Shown: one piece after another, positions 6,132 through 12,084 of the stretch
Position numbering within the stretch: position 1 is the stretch's first letter
How the letters are laid out: each line of letters starts with the position of its first letter
Assembly: GCA_044353165.1 (NCBI GenBank)
Contig: JBILCM010000064.1
Location: forward strand, 1-12,084
Source: JBILCM01 sp044353165
Lineage (GTDB): Bacteria > Bacillota > Bacilli > Paenibacillales > YIM-B00363
Direction: 5' to 3'
Length of the DNA: 12,084 bases
The notes under the pieces: model-generated
Told to the model about the DNA's origin: nothing
Databases searched by the model: none
What the model saw: the letters and a program-made list of their open reading frames with translations, nothing else
Translations under genes and position numbers: made by a program

Positions 6132-7082
6132 TCAAAGCGCAACAGCCCGCTTCCCCGTCTTCGCAAGCGCAAAACCGAACAACGAGGCAAGAATTTGCTG
6201 GAAGAGCATTCCCGTGATGACAGGGAGCGCTACAGGCGGAGGGAAGAAGGCGATCGCCAATACCGCACCTGCGCTTAAATTCCGCATCCCTGTATTGAAT
6301 GTCATCGCGATGGTCACATCTCTTCCCCAGCCAAGCCATTGCGAAACCAACCAACCGAGCGCATAACCCAAGGCAACAATACCGATCGTGGAAGCAATCA
6401 TAAACAAAATATCTGTTCCGGCTTCCTTCAGATACGGGGCTACCACTGCACTATTAATCGCCACTACGGTGAAAAGTCCGATCTTCGTGAAAGGCGCCAG
6501 CTTCGGTCCCCAATTCTGCTTAATTTGTCCACGTGTCATTTGGTTCAGTGTCATCCCGGCTAAAGAAGGGATGACAATCATCCACAGCAAGCCTTGCATC
6601 ATGCCCCACGTATCGATCTGGACTTTCGCTCCGACGAAGAGTGACAACGTAGCGGGCGTAATGAAAGGGGACAGTAGCGTGTCCACGAGAATTAAGGTGA
6701 GTGTGAGCGCGATGTTGCCACGGTAGATCGAGACCCACACCAAGCTGACCACCCCAGTGGGGATCGCGAACAGTAGAATAAATCCCGTCTCGGTCAGCAC
6801 ATCGCCTGGGAACATCGCATTCGCTACCGCCCAGCCGATAAGGGGCATCACCAGATGCAGAATCATCAGGTTGACTATAATCGGCATCGGTTGACGAACG
6901 ACTCGTCCGAGGTCGGTGAAGTTGGCACCAAGACTGCCGATGAACGTCATGCCCGCAAAAATCCAAATGACAAGCTGTTTATAGTCTTTCAATTGAGCCG
7001 ATGCGAGAATCCCCACCAACACACCCAGAGGAGTAAGGAGCGGCATCCATCGCTCTAACACACGATTCAATCCATTGAGCAA
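6132..7082 (-). CDS. Bile acid:sodium symporter (BASS) family transporter
   Basis: A 316-residue membrane protein with nine or ten hydrophobic spans, typical of the BASS superfamily of sodium-coupled organic anion carriers. Recognisable parts are GANFTDLGRVVRQP in the first half and TFNTGMRNLSAGAVLAIAFF near the C-terminus, which matches the family's conserved GMRN crossing region. Prokaryotic members move bile acids, pantoate or keto acids; the ACR3 arsenite branch has a conserved Cys that is not obvious here. The substrate is unknown. I prefer TTG 7082 (reads LNGLNRVLERW), with GGGAGG about 7 bases upstream; an ATG at 7112 would add 10 residues but has no ribosome site. It leads the minus-strand trio and diverges from the GntR gene, so the shared 160-bp region may control both. 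Confidence 0.88.
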   Translation of the reverse strand: MLNGLNRVLERWMPLLTPLGVLVGILASAQLKDYKQLVIWIFAGMTFIGSLGANFTDLGRVVRQPMPIIVNLMILHLVMPLIGWAVANAMFPGDVLTETGFILLFAIPTGVVSLVWVSIYRGNIALTLTLILVDTLLSPFITPATLSLFVGAKVQIDTWGMMQGLLWMIVIPSLAGMTLNQMTRGQIKQNWGPKLAPFTKIGLFTVVAINSAVVAPYLKEAGTDILFMIASTIGIVALGYALGWLVSQWLGWGRDVTIAMTFNTGMRNLSAGAVLAIAFFPPPVALPVITGMLFQQILASLFGFALAKTGKRAVAL

Positions 7083-7169
7083 ATCGAGTTCCTCCCATGC
7101 AATCACTGCCATCCAGTATACGCCAAACGGTGAGAAAACTATAGACTTATTAAACTTGAATTTTTATTC

Positions 7170-7182
7170 TTGTATCAGACAA
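7170..7182. promoter_or_regulatory. Candidate GntR/FCD operator (TTGT-N5-ACAA)
   Basis: The dyad TTGTATCAGACAA has perfect TTGT/ACAA arms around 5 bases. The spacing and arms resemble operators of FadR-subfamily GntR regulators, which often show TxGT...ACxA symmetry. It lies in the divergent region between the BASS and gntR genes and overlaps the candidate -35 element of gntR, so it would suit autoregulation. This is inference from symmetry and position only. Confidence 0.4.
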
Positions 7183-7205
7183 AACAAAACTGTTATGCTT
7201 ATATT
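7176..7205 (+). promoter_or_regulatory. Candidate promoter of the GntR gene
   Basis: CAGACA (7176-7181) and TATATT (7200-7205) are separated by 18 bases and match the sigma-A consensus at 4 of 6 and 5 of 6 positions. The start codon is 36 bases beyond the -10 box. An alternative pair, TTGTAT (7170-7175) and TATGCT (7194-7199), also has an 18-base spacer but a weaker fit. Confidence 0.4.
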
Positions 7206-7241
7206 ATCAGTGTGACTTCAACCTGAAGAAGGGAAATTCCA

Positions 7242-7952
7242 ATGTCAACAACCGATATTCAAATTTTCAAGTCTACCATTCCCAAGTCGCTTACCCAACA
7301 AATCCGTGCCATGATCATAAACAAAAAACTGAAACCCGGAGAAGAACTCCCATCCCAGCGCAAGATGGCAGCTGAACTTGGCGTAGGTGTGCCAGCCATT
7401 CGGGAAGCGTTGAAGATCATGGAAGGTATGGGTATCGTCAAAATAAAGCATGGTCACAGTACAATTATTCGGCAAGTCTCGATGGAATCTTTCATGACAA
7501 ATTTGACGCCTTTACTTGAGTTAACAGAGTTTGATGTCTTGCATTTACTAGAAACAAAAGACTTTATTGAAACCCAGTGTGCTTTGGTCGCTGCAACACG
7601 GGCCACAGTGAGTGAAATTCAAGAACTTGAAGATTACGTTCAAGCCATGGAGGCAGCGATAGACAATTCGCAAGAATATGCACGGTTGGATTATCTATTC
7701 CATCTTACGATCGTCAAGGCTGCGCATAACCCGGTGATGAACGAAATTATGAAAGTTGCAGGGAATATGATCCTTAGAGGGTTCGAAATCACATCCACAC
7801 TTCCTGGACGTGAAATCGCGATGCATTACCATCGAAAAATTTATGAAGCCATGCGCTTACGCAATGGGGTTTTGGCATCTAATTTACTACATGAACATAT
7901 AGCGGAAACAGCAAGTCGGTACCAAGACACCATGAAAGCCATAAAAATTTAA
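7242..7952 (+). CDS. GntR family transcriptional regulator, FadR/FCD subfamily
   Basis: A 236-residue DNA-binding regulator, full length. Residues about 14-78 form the winged helix-turn-helix: KPGEELPSQRKMAAELGVGV, then AIREALKIMEGMGIV. Residues about 95-225 form the all-helical FCD ligand domain. Its metal site is complete: Asp150 and His154 in LDYLFHLTI, His197 in HYHRKIYEA and His219 in LLHEHI. FCD regulators sense small organic acids or sugar derivatives and usually control the adjacent catabolic or transport genes. The ATG at 7242 has a GAAGAAGGG 8 bases upstream. The gene stands 120 bp before the solute-binding protein gene on the same strand and is the obvious candidate to regulate the importer. 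GntR/FCD proteins are more often linked to acid sugars than to neutral oligosaccharides, which slightly favours a uronate-type or otherwise acidic ligand (inference). Confidence 0.93.
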   Translation: MSTTDIQIFKSTIPKSLTQQIRAMIINKKLKPGEELPSQRKMAAELGVGVPAIREALKIMEGMGIVKIKHGHSTIIRQVSMESFMTNLTPLLELTEFDVLHLLETKDFIETQCALVAATRATVSEIQELEDYVQAMEAAIDNSQEYARLDYLFHLTIVKAAHNPVMNEIMKVAGNMILRGFEITSTLPGREIAMHYHRKIYEAMRLRNGVLASNLLHEHIAETASRYQDTMKAIKI

Positions 7953-7961
7953 TGAAAGGGG

Positions 7962-7990
7962 TTGCACAATTATTTTTTTTATTTTAAACT
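7962..7990 (+). promoter_or_regulatory. Candidate promoter of the ABC importer genes
   Basis: TTGCAC (7962-7967) and TAAACT (7985-7990) with a 17-base spacer of mostly T residues. The matches are 4 of 6 in each box. The -10 box overlaps the left arm of the 17-bp palindrome, so a protein bound there would block RNA polymerase. Confidence 0.4.
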
Positions 7991-8003
7991 GATAATATCA
8001 GTT
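7987..8003. promoter_or_regulatory. Perfect 17-bp palindrome before the solute-binding protein gene, likely operator
   Basis: AACTGATA (7987-7994), a central A, then TATCAGTT (7996-8003): both 8-base arms are exact reverse complements. It lies about 70 bp before the start codon and overlaps the candidate -10 box. The single-base centre fits a protein dimer site better than a transcription terminator. The partial arm TATCAGT recurs at 7205-7211, and TATCAG at 7173-7178, before the GntR gene. The GntR protein is the natural candidate to bind it. Confidence 0.55.
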
Positions 8004-8072
8004 GATCACATTTACAGTATAAACGAATTGGGAGCGTACATAGAAGTGTCGTCCCAGAAGGAGGATTATGGT

Positions 8073-9827
8073 ATGAAGAAAACATTATGGGTCTGGTTTT
8101 TGATTTTTGCACTTGTTGTAACCGCTTGCAGTAGTGCGACGGAAACGACTGAACCAAAGGCAGAAGACAATGAAGTGGCGTCAACTGAGGTTGAACAAGC
8201 GGAGGCAGACAAGAAAGCGGCTGAGGAAGCTACAGCGAAGGCGCAAGCAGAACTTGACGCTGCGAAAGCTGCTGAAGAGCAAGCGAAAGCGGATGCCCAG
8301 AAGGCCGCGGCGGAGAAAGTTGAAGCAGAAAAATTACTAGCCGAAGCGAAGACAGCGGAAGAGAAAGCGGCAGCGGAGAAATTGTTAGCCGATTCGATTG
8401 CAGCTGAGAAAGCGGCAGCCGAAGCCGCAGCCCAAGCGGCAGCTGAGAAAGTAGCGGCCGAGAAAGCCGCAGCCGAGAAAGCCGCAGCCCAAGCCGCTGC
8501 TAAGGTAGCAGCTGAGAAAGCTGTAGCTGACAAGGCGGCAGCAGATAAAGCGGTAGCTGAGAAAGAAGCTGCAAATAAAACACCTGTCACGATCACAGTG
8601 TGGACTACGTTCGCAGCTATATATGACAAAATGTTCGAAGACGCGAAGAATGCGTATGTGGCACAAAACCCGCATGTCACGTTTAAGTACGAGAAATTCA
8701 CAGGTACCCAACGTGCACAGAAAGTCGCTTTGGCAAAACAATCCAACACGCTACCTACAATCATCATGACGAATGGTATTGCTGTTCTAGACGATGTGCA
8801 TCAGGGACTTTTGCTTCCGTTAACGGACATTGTCACACCAATCAAAAGTAAATTTAGCGCAAGCTCACTCAATTCGATGTTTATCGGCGGCAATTATTAT
8901 ATGATTCCTGTGTTTGAGTCACCGTACACACTTCTTTATAATGCAGACATCTTCCGCGCTGCTGGTTTGGGTGCGTTCGTACCACAGGATCCTAACTTGT
9001 TCGCTCAATGGAAGATGAAAGATTTTGAGGAACAAATTTTGCCTGGGTTAAAGAAGTTTTATGGGAACAGCGGCGGTTATCCAGTCGGTATCTCTGCGGG
9101 TGATGCACAAGGGGATACGAATATTGTTCATTGGGTCCGCATGTTTGGGGGATCCATGTTTAAAGATGGCAAAGCGGTTGCAGGTAGCGATGAGAACGTT
9201 GTTAAGGCCATGGATAAATTGTACAGTTGGATGAAATCCGGGTATGTCAATTTTGATGCGGTCACCAAGAAGTACGTGGATCTTCGAGCCGATTTCCAAA
9301 ACCAAAAATCTGTCATGTTCTCAAGCCAAACACAAAGCGCGGCAGCGTTCCGTACCGAGATGGATAAAGGCACGATTGCCAAGTTTGACTTACGTTACGC
9401 GACGATACCGAAAGTGGATAACGGTAAAGATTCACAGACGTTAACGATCTATTATGGCGGCGCGCATATGTTTAACACAGGTCGGGAAGCCGAAATTAAA
9501 GAAGGCAAGAAATTTTTAAGTTGGTACATGGCGCAAGACAAGTATCAATCTCAGTTCATCCGACTTGGTGTAAAACCTGCTTCCAAAACGGCGGTGGCAC
9601 TCGTACGTTCTCCAGAATTTACCGAATTTGAAAAAATGGAAATGTACAACTACGACGTCACAGGCGGTGTTCCAGGATACAATGCCACAGGTGAATTGTT
9701 CGCGAAGATGATGCAAAGCCGACTCTCTGACAAGCAGACGAGTGCAGCAGCAGCAGCCGATTATACAACGAATGCGAATAAATTGATCTCCGAATATTCA
9801 TCAAGATCTGCCGTGTTGAATAAGTAA
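8073..9827 (+). CDS. ABC-type sugar solute-binding lipoprotein with a long Ala/Lys/Glu helical stalk
   Basis: 584 residues, against about 430-450 for typical family 1 solute-binding proteins. Residues 1-19 are a lipoprotein signal (hydrophobic LWVWFLIFALVV, lipobox VTAC, Cys19), so the mature protein is anchored to the outer face of the membrane. Residues about 38-168 are almost only Ala, Lys, Glu, Asp and Gln in repeating AEKAA-like units, predicted to be one long helix or coiled coil, like TolA domain II. From about 171 (TPVTITVWTTF) comes a normal extracellular binding fold of MalE/UgpB type, with a mid-domain YYMIPVFESPYTLLYNADIF and a late YYGGAHMF. It should deliver a carbohydrate to the two permeases downstream. 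The start ATG 8073 has AAGGAGG 8 bases upstream; the frame is open back to a TTG at 7962 but without a ribosome site. The stalk may hold the receptor beyond the thick wall or bind another component. That is inference. Confidence 0.93.
   Translation: MKKTLWVWFLIFALVVTACSSATETTEPKAEDNEVASTEVEQAEADKKAAEEATAKAQAELDAAKAAEEQAKADAQKAAAEKVEAEKLLAEAKTAEEKAAAEKLLADSIAAEKAAAEAAAQAAAEKVAAEKAAAEKAAAQAAAKVAAEKAVADKAAADKAVAEKEAANKTPVTITVWTTFAAIYDKMFEDAKNAYVAQNPHVTFKYEKFTGTQRAQKVALAKQSNTLPTIIMTNGIAVLDDVHQGLLLPLTDIVTPIKSKFSASSLNSMFIGGNYYMIPVFESPYTLLYNADIFRAAGLGAFVPQDPNLFAQWKMKDFEEQILPGLKKFYGNSGGYPVGISAGDAQGDTNIVHWVRMFGGSMFKDGKAVAGSDENVVKAMDKLYSWMKSGYVNFDAVTKKYVDLRADFQNQKSVMFSSQTQSAAAFRTEMDKGTIAKFDLRYATIPKVDNGKDSQTLTIYYGGAHMFNTGREAEIKEGKKFLSWYMAQDKYQSQFIRLGVKPASKTAVALVRSPEFTEFEKMEMYNYDVTGGVPGYNATGELFAKMMQSRLSDKQTSAAAAADYTTNANKLISEYSSRSAVLNK
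8184..8576 (+). repeat. Low-complexity repeat region encoding the AEKAA-type stalk
   Basis: A degenerate array of 15-base units inside the solute-binding protein gene, encoding pentads such as AEKAA, AEKVA, ADKAA and AAQAA. The clearest tandem pair is the 15-mer GCCGAGAAAGCCGCA at 8457-8471, repeated exactly at 8472-8486. Charged residues alternate as E and K around Ala runs, as in single-alpha-helix segments. Such arrays change length easily by slippage or unequal crossing-over in whole-codon steps. Confidence 0.85.
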
Positions 9828-9846
9828 GATCAAGTCTGATGATCAC

Positions 9847-9885
9847 GGGGTGCAGGATGCTTGTTCCTTAGACGACCTGCACCTC
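9847..9885 (+). terminator. Intercistronic hairpin between the solute-binding protein and permease genes
   Basis: GGGGTGCAGG (9847-9856) pairs with CCTGCACCTC (9876-9885) as a 10-bp stem with one G-U pair and a 19-base loop; the bases after it are TTATTT. It lies between the binding-protein stop and the first permease. A partial terminator or RNA-stabilising hairpin here is common in sugar importers and keeps the binding protein in excess over the membrane parts. Confidence 0.55.
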
Positions 9886-9925
9886 TTATTTCATCCGCGT
9901 ATAGGAGATAGGAGACACACTCATA

Positions 9926-10813
9926 ATGAGCACACGATTGAAATTTTCTGTAACTGGTTTGTTGTTTATATTGCCTTTTATCCTGCTGTCGATCATCTTT
10001 ATGGTTTATCCCATTCTACGAGGTATATATAACAGTTTCTTTGATTTTCGCTTTCAGGACACCCTCTTTGTCGGACTGGAAAACTATCGCGTCGTATTTA
10101 CCGACCCGCTGTATCTGAAATCCATTGGGAATACTTTAATCATTGTTGCCGTTGTTGTACCTGCGCTGATTTTTTTGGGGACGATTATTTCAGGCAGTAT
10201 TTTTGACAAATCAAGAGCATACATGTCGACGATTCGTACGAGCCTGTATATTCCCGTCATCTCCTCAATGGTGGTGATGGCGATCATCTATAAATTTCTA
10301 TTGGATGCGCAAACGGGTATTGCACGTTATTTTTTTAATCTTGCAGGGGTGGTTCCGGTCAACATTCTAGGTGACGCAACACTCGCGATGTCGGTCATCA
10401 TTTTTTTACTCTTCACCATGAAATTGGGACAGTGTGTCGTGTTGTTTGTAGCCAGTATGATTGGTATTTCAAGCGACTTGATTGATGCATTGAACATTGA
10501 CGGTGGGAACCGCTATCACCTGTTTCGCTACATCTTGATTCCATTGACACAACCGATCTCACTGTTCATTTTTATTACGCAAACTTCTGCCTTACTCCAG
10601 ACGTATCCTGTGATTAAACTGCTGACGAATGGAGGGCCCAATTCCGAAACAACAACGATGATTTTCCTTGTGCAATCTGAAGCCTTCACGATGGGCAATT
10701 TCGGATCTGCCTCGGCATTGGGCGTTGTGATGTTCTTAATCACGATGATCTTGGTATTTTTGAGATTTGCGGCTTCCATGCGGAAAGGAGCGAACGATCT
10801 TGCGGGTCATTAA
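9926..10813 (+). CDS. ABC sugar transporter permease, MalF/UgpA type
   Basis: A 295-residue inner membrane permease with six predicted spans: the first at about residues 8-30, the others spaced through the typical carbohydrate (CUT1) layout. The cytoplasmic EAA loop that docks on the ATPase lies at about 183-207 and reads SSDLIDALNIDGGNRYHLFR and then YILIPL, with the conserved Gly intact. The N-terminal leader is short, unlike E. coli MalF. The ATG at 9926 has GGAG (9911-9914) about 11 bases upstream, rather far. It pairs with the overlapping downstream permease to form the heterodimeric channel fed by the upstream lipoprotein. No ATPase gene is in the window; in Bacillota one shared ATPase (MsmX type) often serves several such importers. 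Confidence 0.93.
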   Translation: MSTRLKFSVTGLLFILPFILLSIIFMVYPILRGIYNSFFDFRFQDTLFVGLENYRVVFTDPLYLKSIGNTLIIVAVVVPALIFLGTIISGSIFDKSRAYMSTIRTSLYIPVISSMVVMAIIYKFLLDAQTGIARYFFNLAGVVPVNILGDATLAMSVIIFLLFTMKLGQCVVLFVASMIGISSDLIDALNIDGGNRYHLFRYILIPLTQPISLFIFITQTSALLQTYPVIKLLTNGGPNSETTTMIFLVQSEAFTMGNFGSASALGVVMFLITMILVFLRFAASMRKGANDLAGH

Positions 10814-11648
10814 AAAGTTGCGTTATGCTTCCAAAGCAGATTTGATCTTGAACGTCCTGATAGTTCTTTTCTCAATTTTCTCAATTTTCCCTATCTATTG
10901 GTTATTTATCTCTTCATTGAAAACTTCAATGGATACTGTAAAAATTCCACCGCAATGGATTCCATGGAATCCAACATTGAACAATTTTAAAAATATTTTT
11001 GTAGAGAATGACGCGGGTTTGTGGATGTTTAATAGCATTTACTTCGCTGCAATGACTGTTGCTGGAGCTGTTATTATTGCGTCGATGGCGAGCTACGCCT
11101 TGACCATGTTACGAACCCCTTACAAAAAAGCGATCATCATCTTTGTTATCGGCTCTCTCATTATGCCTAAGGATGTCTATTTATTGCCGCTTTATCAATT
11201 GATGGTTGATCTGGGTTGGGTCGGCACACGCATTCCATTCATTGTGACCGACTTGGCAATGCCTTTTGGTGTGTTCTTGCTGATGGTGTTCTATAACGCG
11301 ATTCCTAAAGAAATTAAAGAATCAGCGACGATGGACGGATGCAGTGATTTTCGATTCTTTCTTTCGTTCGGTCTGCCACTCACCAAAGCCGGGATCGGTG
11401 CGTTGTTCATCATCGCCTTTATTCGCGAGTGGAATGGGTTTCTCTGGCCGTTCGTCATGTCATCTGGGAATGACAAGTTGTACACGTTGCCTGTAGGTGT
11501 CGCGACACTGTTCGAAGATGGTAGCGTCGTTGATTATGGGTTGAAATATGCGGGTGCAGCGGTATCTGCGATTCCACTACTCCTGATTTTCTTTCTATTC
11601 CAACGTTTTTTCACCCAAGGGATTACGTCTGGATCGATTAAAGGTTGA
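10800..11648 (+). CDS. ABC sugar transporter permease, MalG/UgpE type
   Basis: A 282-residue permease, second half of the channel, with six predicted spans. The EAA loop at about 171-195 reads KEIKESATMDGCSDFRFFLS followed by FGLPLTK, with the conserved Glu-Ala/Ser and Gly positions present. After the first span come FPIYWLFISSLKT and then PPQWIPWNPTLNNF, the usual MalG-like periplasm-facing stretch. I start at TTG 10800, with AAGGAG (10785-10790) 9 bases upstream; this start lies inside the end of the previous permease gene (14-base overlap), so translation is probably coupled. The frame is open back to 10767, but that would put more of the N-terminus over the other gene with no ribosome site. 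The sulfatase starts 15 bases after the stop. Confidence 0.93.
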   Translation: MRVIKKLRYASKADLILNVLIVLFSIFSIFPIYWLFISSLKTSMDTVKIPPQWIPWNPTLNNFKNIFVENDAGLWMFNSIYFAAMTVAGAVIIASMASYALTMLRTPYKKAIIIFVIGSLIMPKDVYLLPLYQLMVDLGWVGTRIPFIVTDLAMPFGVFLLMVFYNAIPKEIKESATMDGCSDFRFFLSFGLPLTKAGIGALFIIAFIREWNGFLWPFVMSSGNDKLYTLPVGVATLFEDGSVVDYGLKYAGAAVSAIPLLLIFFLFQRFFTQGITSGSIKG

Positions 11649-11663
11649 GTGAAAGGAGCAAGG

Positions 11664-12084
11664 ATGATGTCTAGAAAGCCGAACTTATTGTTTGTTTTTA
11701 CCGATGAACAAGCAGCCAAAACGATGAAGGCTTACGGTAATGAACAGATGGATACCCCACATATGGATCGATTGGCTAGTGAGAGCTTCTTATTCGAACG
11801 TGCTTATTGTACACAACCCGTCTGCGGTCCTTCTCGTTCTTCGCTCTTGACAGGATTGTTTCCACACAAAAGCGGGGTCCGATCCAACAATCAAGCTTTG
11901 AAAGCCGATGTGCCTTGTCTTGTAGAATTGGCCGATTTCAGTGAGTACACCAAAGCCTATATTGGCAAATGGCATTTGGGTGACGAAATTCGCAAACAAC
12001 ATGGATTTGATGAGTGGATCAGTATTGAGGATGATTTCTATCGCAAATATTACACCGTAGAAGAAGATCGAATGAAGCATAGTT
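11664..12084 (+). CDS. Sulfatase (Cys-type arylsulfatase family), N-terminal part
   Basis: Cut off by the right edge; 140 codons are visible. The start PNLLFVFTDEQ holds the first metal-binding Asp, followed by YGNEQMDTPHMDRLA. The active-site signature is complete: VCGPSRSSLLTG, CxPSR type, where Cys54 would be oxidised to formylglycine by a radical SAM (anSME) or FGE-type maturase. The second family motif YIGKWHLG is at about 99-106. Sulfatases of this S1 family remove sulfate esters from sugars or aryl compounds. No signal peptide is seen, so it should act in the cytoplasm on imported substrate. AAAGGAG (11652-11658) lies 5 bases before the ATG at 11664 and 8 bases before the ATG at 11667; either could start it. 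Only 15 bases separate it from the permease gene, so it belongs to the importer operon. The maturase is not in the window. Confidence 0.93.
   Translation, partial: MMSRKPNLLFVFTDEQAAKTMKAYGNEQMDTPHMDRLASESFLFERAYCTQPVCGPSRSSLLTGLFPHKSGVRSNNQALKADVPCLVELADFSEYTKAYIGKWHLGDEIRKQHGFDEWISIEDDFYRKYYTVEEDRMKHS

Noticed and set aside
5914..6366. Plus-strand open frame of 150 codons across the DUF3298 and BASS genes
   Set aside because: Antisense to two well supported genes and crossing their boundary, with no ribosome site.
7962..8072. Upstream TTG start that would add 37 residues to the solute-binding protein
   Set aside because: It would put the lipoprotein signal inside the chain and crosses the palindrome and candidate promoter. 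AAGGAGG before 8073 marks the real start.
8184..8576. CRISPR-like or satellite array
   Set aside because: The repeats are codon-phased, short, contiguous without spacers, and encode a sensible helix.
8066..8767. Long minus-strand open frame of 233 codons with AAAFSA-type repeats
   Set aside because: It is the mirror of the AEKAA-coding repeats. GC-rich Ala codons leave few stops on the other strand. No ribosome site and no known fold.
1..12084. tRNA, rRNA, insertion sequence, phage or integrase genes and attachment sites
   Set aside because: I looked for cloverleaf arms, transposase motifs and flanking inverted or direct repeats and found none that I could support.

Overview
The window looks like chromosomal DNA of a spore-former-type Bacillota (Bacillales; Paenibacillaceae or Alicyclobacillaceae would fit, but the genus cannot be fixed from this sequence). 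The reasons are strong AGGAGG-type ribosome binding sites, frequent TTG starts, a Gram-positive lipoprotein-type solute-binding protein, and FlgB, SulP and DUF3298 proteins of Firmicute style.

Layout, left to right. (1) 1-479: the 3' end of glmS (glucosamine-6-phosphate synthase), followed at once by a small VOC/glyoxalase-fold gene (532-954). (2) 1012-1728, minus strand: a decayed phosphotriesterase-family gene. It lacks its N-terminus and has a frameshift plus an internal out-of-frame deletion, but its true C-terminus can still be read in a second frame. (3) 1729-2086: no intact gene. Coding-like debris lies on the plus strand at 1874-2046, just before an intact aldo/keto reductase (2087-3034). 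(4) 3035-3202: no intact gene, but the frame stays open apart from one stop codon. An orphan flgB (3203-3610) follows. (5) A minus-strand block, read from right to left: a BASS-family transporter (7082-6132), a DUF3298 protein (6062-5439) and a SulP/STAS anion permease (5327-3621). It meets flgB tail to tail at a perfect hairpin. (6) A plus-strand cluster diverging from that block: a GntR/FCD regulator (7242-7952), a carbohydrate-type solute-binding lipoprotein (8073-9827), two MalF/MalG-type permeases (9926-10813 and 10800-11648) and the start of a Cys-type sulfatase (11664 to the edge).

The right-hand cluster reads as one uptake-and-desulfation locus. The regulator controls a binding-protein-dependent importer, and a sulfatase is tightly coupled behind the second permease, so the likely substrate is a sulfated sugar or oligosaccharide (inferred). 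No ATPase gene and no sulfatase-maturing enzyme are visible. These may lie beyond the edge or be shared housekeeping functions. A perfect 17-bp palindrome sits directly before the solute-binding gene, and a TTGT-N5-ACAA dyad lies before the regulator gene. They are the best operator candidates.

The two oddest things are the binding protein, whose ligand-binding domain is joined to its lipid anchor by about 130 residues of Ala/Lys/Glu-rich helix (TolA-like), and the patchwork of broken genes between 1012 and 3202, which points to repeated insertion and decay between glmS and the transporter block.
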